Below, one piece after another: positions 7,800-11,341 of a stretch of DNA of 11,341 nt. Source of the stretch: Candidatus Altimarinota bacterium (GTDB taxonomy: Bacteria; Patescibacteriota; Gracilibacteria; GCA-2401425; JAJOLG01); contig JAJOLG010000060.1 in the NCBI GenBank assembly GCA_021129445.1, positions 1 through 11,341 of the forward strand, given 5' to 3'. The notes beneath the pieces are model-generated. The model was not told the origin of the DNA. It ran no database searches and saw only the letters and a list, made by a program, of their open reading frames with translations. Made by a program: the position numbers and the translations under genes. Positions within the stretch are counted from its first letter, which is position 1. The number at the start of each line of letters is the position of its first letter.

Positions 7800-9086
7800 C
7801 TATTTAATAGCTTCATAATCATTCATCACAAGTCTTGCATTTACCTGCCTAATAAGTTCAAGAACAACTCAAACAACGATAATTAATCAAGATCAAGTTA
7901 TCAATAAATCAGATTGTGTTAAATCTGTGTATTTAACGAAAATCAACGGAATAACTGCAACAGTTGCAAGAAATCATCATCCCCAGAAATTTAAGTTAGT
8001 TGATACATTTTCAATGTATTCAGAAGTTTGAGATCATGGTCTTAATCAAGTAATAAAACCTCATTTTTTTTGAATATTTTCCGCAGCTTTTTCTGGCTTG
8101 AAAGTAACTGAAACATAAAAATATGTAAAAGCAAAAATCAATAAGAAATACAATCACATGTAAATAAAATTTGGATTTGATCAAGATAAATTCGCTAAAA
8201 TCCAAGTTGAAACTGATTGAACAGTTTCATTTGCAGATTTCTGCATAAAACTTGCGATAACTGTTGGAAAAGTAATCATTGCAATTGCAAAGATAATTGG
8301 AATCATTCAAGCTTGGTTAATTCTAATTGGTAAATTTCATTTTGTTGCAGTTCATCAAGCTGTTGCATAAGTTACAGAAATATTTCTTTGTGCTTCTGAA
8401 AAAATTACAACTAAAATTAACATCAAAATTATCACTCATAAGAAAATTATAAATGGTAAAATTTTTGAAGAATCAATCGCAGCCATTCAGAAAATTTTTC
8501 AAAAAATTGGTGGAATTGCAGCAACAATTCAAGTAAAAATTATTAAAGAAATTCAATTTCAAATTCATTTTTCTGTCATTAATTCTCATAACCACATTAG
8601 GAAAACTGTTCATGCTGCGATTGAAAGTATAACTGGAATTAAAACACTTAAATCTCAAAGATTAACAACATTTGTTCAAGCTGACATATTCATTAAAGCA
8701 ATCATTCAGTAAGATTGTAAAATTGCCAAAGGCAAAGTTAGCCATCTTGTGTAAGAATTAATTTTCTTTTGTCACTCTTCTCCTTCTTCATTTTTCATTC
8801 TTTCAAGTCATGGGATTACAACAGTCATCAACTGCATAATAATTGCTGCATTAATATACGGTGCAAGTCACATCATCACAATTGAAAAACTTTCCATTGA
8901 TCATCAAGTAAGAGCTGAAAATACTCAAAGCATTTGATTTTGCGCAAATACTTGTGCAAGTGCACTCATATCAGCAAAAGGAACTGGGATATGTGCTGCC
9001 AATCTAAAAAGTATTAATCAAAAGAATACAAATAAAATTCTTTGTCTTAAATCTTTTATTTTCCAGATATTTTTTAAATATCACAT
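7800..9086 (-). CDS. secY: Preprotein translocase subunit SecY
   Basis: SecY is the channel of the Sec translocon, moving unfolded proteins across, and inserting them into, the cytoplasmic membrane. The 428 residues match the family. The start MGYLKNIWKIKDLRQRILF is chosen because IKDLRQRI is the conserved opening, and ATG 9086 gives the usual short N-tail. Hallmarks follow in order: LAAHIPVPFAD (plug and first helix region), FSIVMMGLAPYINAAIIMQL (second helix), IPGLERMKNEEGEEGQKKIN (cytoplasmic loop), YTRWLTLPLAILQSYGM, LGELMTEKGIGNGISLIIF, SEAQRNISV, LPIRINQAGMIPIIFA, then KKGGFITGLRPG and SEYI in the last loops and VLELIRQVNARL near the end. It stops with TAG. Conserved glycines are TGA. 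It lies 69 bases downstream of rpsA on the same strand, with a hairpin and its own possible -10 between, and not beside ribosomal protein genes of the usual spc operon within this window. Confidence 0.98.
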
Positions 9087-9098
9087 ATTTTTAAAATT

Positions 9099-9106
9099 AT
9101 TTTATA
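9099..9106 (-). promoter_or_regulatory. Possible secY -10 element, TATAAAAT
   Basis: TATAAAAT on the minus strand ends 12 bases before the secY ATG. The same octamer is found before rpsA and gyrA. If it acts as a -10, the secY leader would be only about six bases long. I see no clear -35. Confidence 0.3.
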
Positions 9107-9114
9107 ATTACAAT

Positions 9115-9144
9115 AAAAATCAGAAAATATTTTTTCAGATTTTT
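9115..9144 (-). terminator. Possible rpsA terminator or attenuator before secY
   Basis: On the minus strand, AAAAATCTGAAAA pairs with TTTTCTGATTTTT with one central T-T mismatch and a short loop, followed by ATTG. It starts 12 bases after the rpsA stop. The stem has only four G-C pairs and the T run is broken, so termination may be partial and let some transcripts continue into secY. Confidence 0.5.
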
Positions 9145-9155
9145 ATTTTTTTTTA

Positions 9156-10289
9156 TTAAGCTTTTTCTTCTTTTTCTTCAGATTTTTTAGCTTCTTCAAC
9201 TTTTTCCTCTTCTTTTTTTTCTTCTTTTATCGATAATCAAACTCTATGTTCTTTTGTATTAATATCAATAATTCTTGAAGTAATTTCTTCTCAAACTTTT
9301 AAATTTTTTCATCATTTTTCCATTTCAGAAACATGAATAAGTCAATTTACTCAACCTCATAAAGATACAAAAGCTCAAAAATCAGTTACTTTTGAAACTG
9401 TTCAAGTAATATCTTGACCAATTTTATAATTTCATGCAATTTCCATCCATGGATCTTGTTTCATTTGTTTCAATGAAAGAGAAACTTTTCAATTATCAAT
9501 TCAAATAACTTTTAAATCAAGAACATCTCAATTTTTTCAGAATTCATTTGGATCTTTAACATGTCCCCAAGCAATTTCAGAAATATGAACTAATCATTCA
9601 AGTCAAGCAAAAGTAATAAAGAATCAGAATCTTGAAACTCAAGTAATTGTTCATTTTACAGTTGATCAGATTTCTAATTTTTTCATTTCTTTTTCTAAAT
9701 CTCATTTTCTTGCGGCTTTTTCAGAAAAAATAATTTTTCAAGTAGATTTTTCAACATTTAAAACAACAACTTTAACTTTTTTTCAAACGATTTCGTTTAA
9801 TTTTGTTAAAATTTTTCAAGAATCAGAATTTTCAACTCTTGGATAATGTTCAGGTGCCAATTGAGAAACAGGAATAAACGCTTTTACTCAATCCACATCA
9901 ACAATAAGTCATCATTTATTTGCTTGAGTTGGAACCACAGAAATAATTTCTCACGATTTTTTCAATTTTTCAAATCTATCCCAGTTATTAAATTGAGATG
10001 CTTTTCTAATTGACAAAATCAAAGATCAATCTTCTGAATCATCTTCAATTACCATTACTGAAACTTGTGTTCAAACTTCAATATTTACAGCAGTTCACAT
10101 TGAATCTTGAATTTCTTTTCAAGCAATAACTCAAGTAGTTTGTCCTCAAATATCAACTAAAATTTGAGATTTTTCTTTTTTAATAACAATTCAATCAATT
10201 AATTGTCATGCTTTTGGAACTTGAAAATCTGCACTTTCTTTTAAAAGTTGTTCCATTCAGATTTTTTCTGATACAGTGTATTTTGACAT
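9156..10289 (-). CDS. rpsA: Ribosomal protein S1
   Basis: S1 binds mRNA leaders and helps bring A/U-rich messages to the 30S subunit. The 377 residues contain four S1 (OB-fold) domains: about 27-95 (GQLIDGIVIKKEKSQILVDI, ending LILSIRK), 113-190 (GEIISVVPTQANKGGLIVDV, KAFIPVSQL), 207-275 (GSTVKGTITGVSRFGFFITF, GLVHISEIAWGHVKDPNEF) and 289-357 (GQDITGTVSKVTDFGAFVSL, NGLIHVSEM, ending VGLSIKE). Four domains is the short form common outside Proteobacteria, where six are usual. The last 20 residues are nearly all Glu and Lys. ATG 10289 precedes the first domain by the usual short helix; an overlapping ATG at 10296 is out of frame. TATAAAAT at 10309-10316 may be the promoter. A hairpin separates it from secY. 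It is the gene most likely to explain how messages without Shine-Dalgarno are recognised in this organism. Confidence 0.95.
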
Positions 10290-10308
10290 AATGCATTTAC
10301 GGTCTTTT

Positions 10309-10316
10309 ATTTTATA
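10309..10316 (-). promoter_or_regulatory. Possible rpsA -10 element, TATAAAAT
   Basis: TATAAAAT on the minus strand, preceded by CTAT, ends 19 bases before the rpsA ATG. A weak TTGGTC lies further upstream but at longer than normal spacing. If used, the leader would be about 13 bases. Confidence 0.35.
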
Positions 10317-10372
10317 ATAGATAATTTGATTCTAAATTTTGACCAAATAATTCAGAAGAGCAAAAAATCCCA

Positions 10373-10393
10373 AATAAAATATGTGATTTTATT
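10373..10393 (-). terminator. Weak AT-only hairpin downstream of dacA
   Basis: On the minus strand AATAAAAT, loop CACAT, ATTTTATT forms an eight-pair stem without any G-C pair, followed by TGGGATTTTTT. It lies about 28 bases after the dacA stop. It may slow or end dacA transcription before rpsA, but such AT-only stems arise easily by chance here. Confidence 0.3.
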
Positions 10394-10420
10394 CAAAAAG
10401 CAAGTAAAAATTTAATAAAT

Positions 10421-11272
10421 TTAAATTTTACTAAAAATAAATTTTATCAAACTTCTTGTCTCTCAAAATCTATTATTTGAGCCAAGAACTACAAACAACA
10501 ATTCTTTTCAATCTTTTTTCACTATTGAAATCAAGCATTGACCAGCTTTTGGAGTTGTTCAAGTTTTCATTCAAACAACTTCATCTGAAAGTAATTTATT
10601 TGTATTTTCAAACTCAACCCTTCTTCAATTTTGTGAATAAATAACTCATTTTTTCATTTTTACAACTTCTCTCACAAAATCATATTTTTGATACAAATAC
10701 TTTGCCAAAACCGCTAAATCTCACACACTTGAATAATGTCAATTATCATCAAATCAAATCGGATTTTGAAATTTTGTATTTTTTAATCAAAGTTCAAAAG
10801 CTCTTTTATTCATTTTTTCAACAAATTTATCAACTGTTCAAGAATTATACTTTGCCAAAGCAATCACTGCATTATTTCAAGATTTTATCAAAGCTCATTT
10901 TATCAAATCTCAAACCGTAAAAACCTCTCAAATACGAATATCCACATGAGATCCTCGCCATAAATCTGAATTTGCATCAATTTTTACCTTTTCACTCAAT
11001 TTATGATTTTCTAAAATTATCAAAATACTCATTAGCTTTGTCAAACTTGCCATTGGAAGCTTTAAATCCTGGTTTTTTCACCATAAAACTGTTCAACTTT
11101 TTAAATCAAAAACTTCACCTGCTTTTCAAAAATTTCTAAAAGATTTTTTTTCATCAGAAATTTTTTTTTCAATTGAAGAAATTTTTGACTCAAAAAAAAT
11201 ATTTTCAGGTTTTTCCTGAAAATTTTGAGAAATTTTTTGCGATAAAAAAAATAAAATTAAATTCTCTAACAT
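10421..11272 (-). CDS. dacA: D-alanyl-D-alanine carboxypeptidase (PBP5-like, peptidase S11)
   Basis: The enzyme removes the terminal D-Ala from peptidoglycan stem peptides outside the membrane and so limits cross-linking. The 283 residues hold the three serine-DD-peptidase motifs in order: SLTK at 76-79 (nucleophile Ser76, Lys79), SGN at 131-133 and KTG at 236-238. Flanking family sequence is clear: GEVFDLKSGTVLWGKNQDLK before the nucleophile, GLKNTKFQNPIGFDDNGHYS after SGN. It ends after the KTG strand, so it lacks the C-terminal beta domain and membrane anchor of E. coli PBP5. With ATG 11272 the N-terminus (MLENLILFFLSQ) is a very short hydrophobic stretch. An in-frame TTG at 11293 would add seven residues rich in Lys and Arg (MRKIFKK) and make a better signal or anchor; TAA lies further upstream in frame. 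A CGA codon at residue 106 aligns with a Lys in E. coli PBP5. It shows that this cell makes peptidoglycan. Confidence 0.93.
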
Positions 11273-11341
11273 TTTTTTAAAAATTTTTCTCAATGAAAAA
11301 AAAATTTTATTTTAAATCAAGAAAAAAACCACAAGAAAATT
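11273..11341. other. Right edge, upstream of dacA
   Basis: This A/T-rich stretch holds the possible TTG start of dacA at 11291-11293 and its leader. It contains a short A5T5 palindrome at 11279-11288. The next gene is outside the window; I see nothing else. Confidence 0.4.

Noticed and set aside
8020-8658. Small minus-strand frames of 61 codons inside secY
   Set aside because: They are in another frame of the secY strand, and secY itself is continuous with the conserved motifs in order.
10456-10920. Two plus-strand open frames of 62 and 72 codons
   Set aside because: Both lie antisense to the dacA-like gene, whose SLTK, SGN and KTG motifs are on the minus strand.

Overview
The window reads as chromosomal DNA of an uncultivated bacterium that translates UGA as glycine (NCBI translation table 25). 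This code is known from Absconditabacteria (SR1) and Gracilibacteria. The direct evidence is in gyrA: in-frame TGA sits at the invariant glycines of the breakage-reunion domain (D-G-LKPVHRR, YHPH-G-D, QGNFGSIDGD). SecY, ribosomal protein S1, HolA, a PD-(D/E)XK nuclease and a D,D-carboxypeptidase show the same. Every true gene stops at TAA or TAG. The DNA is very AT-rich and arginine is mostly AGA. Read with the standard code, every gene breaks into fragments; read with UGA = Gly, nine long frames cover nearly all of the window with no frameshift.

Layout, left to right. (1) 1-963, minus strand: 3'-truncated gene for a Lys/Glu-rich coiled-coil protein of unknown function. (2) 1184-3727, plus: gyrA, followed by a hairpin terminator and a second small hairpin that resembles a widely dispersed bacterial repeat. 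(3) 3844-4809, minus: holA (DNA polymerase III delta), convergent with gyrA. (4) 4993-5850 and 5862-6632, plus: a PrsW-like membrane protease gene and a gene for a small four-cysteine (probably Fe-S) PD-(D/E)XK nuclease, 11 bases apart and probably cotranscribed. (5) 6719-7747, plus: an unrecognised protein with a Cys-His-Asp arrangement like transglutaminase or arylamine N-acetyltransferase folds, preceded by four AAAATATTT(T) palindromes and followed by a strong bidirectional terminator. (6) 7800-9086, minus: secY. (7) 9156-10289, minus: rpsA (S1). (8) 10421-11272, minus: dacA-like D,D-carboxypeptidase.

Most genes are housekeeping: DNA topology and replication (gyrA, holA), secretion (secY), translation (rpsA) and wall maturation (dacA). 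No gene start has a recognisable Shine-Dalgarno sequence; starts sit behind A/T-only leaders. The less ordinary content is the protease-nuclease pair, the Cys-His-Asp protein and the coiled-coil protein. I see no tRNA, rRNA, CRISPR array, insertion sequence or phage gene. No intergenic gap exceeds about 220 bases. I did not find a clearly new multi-gene system.
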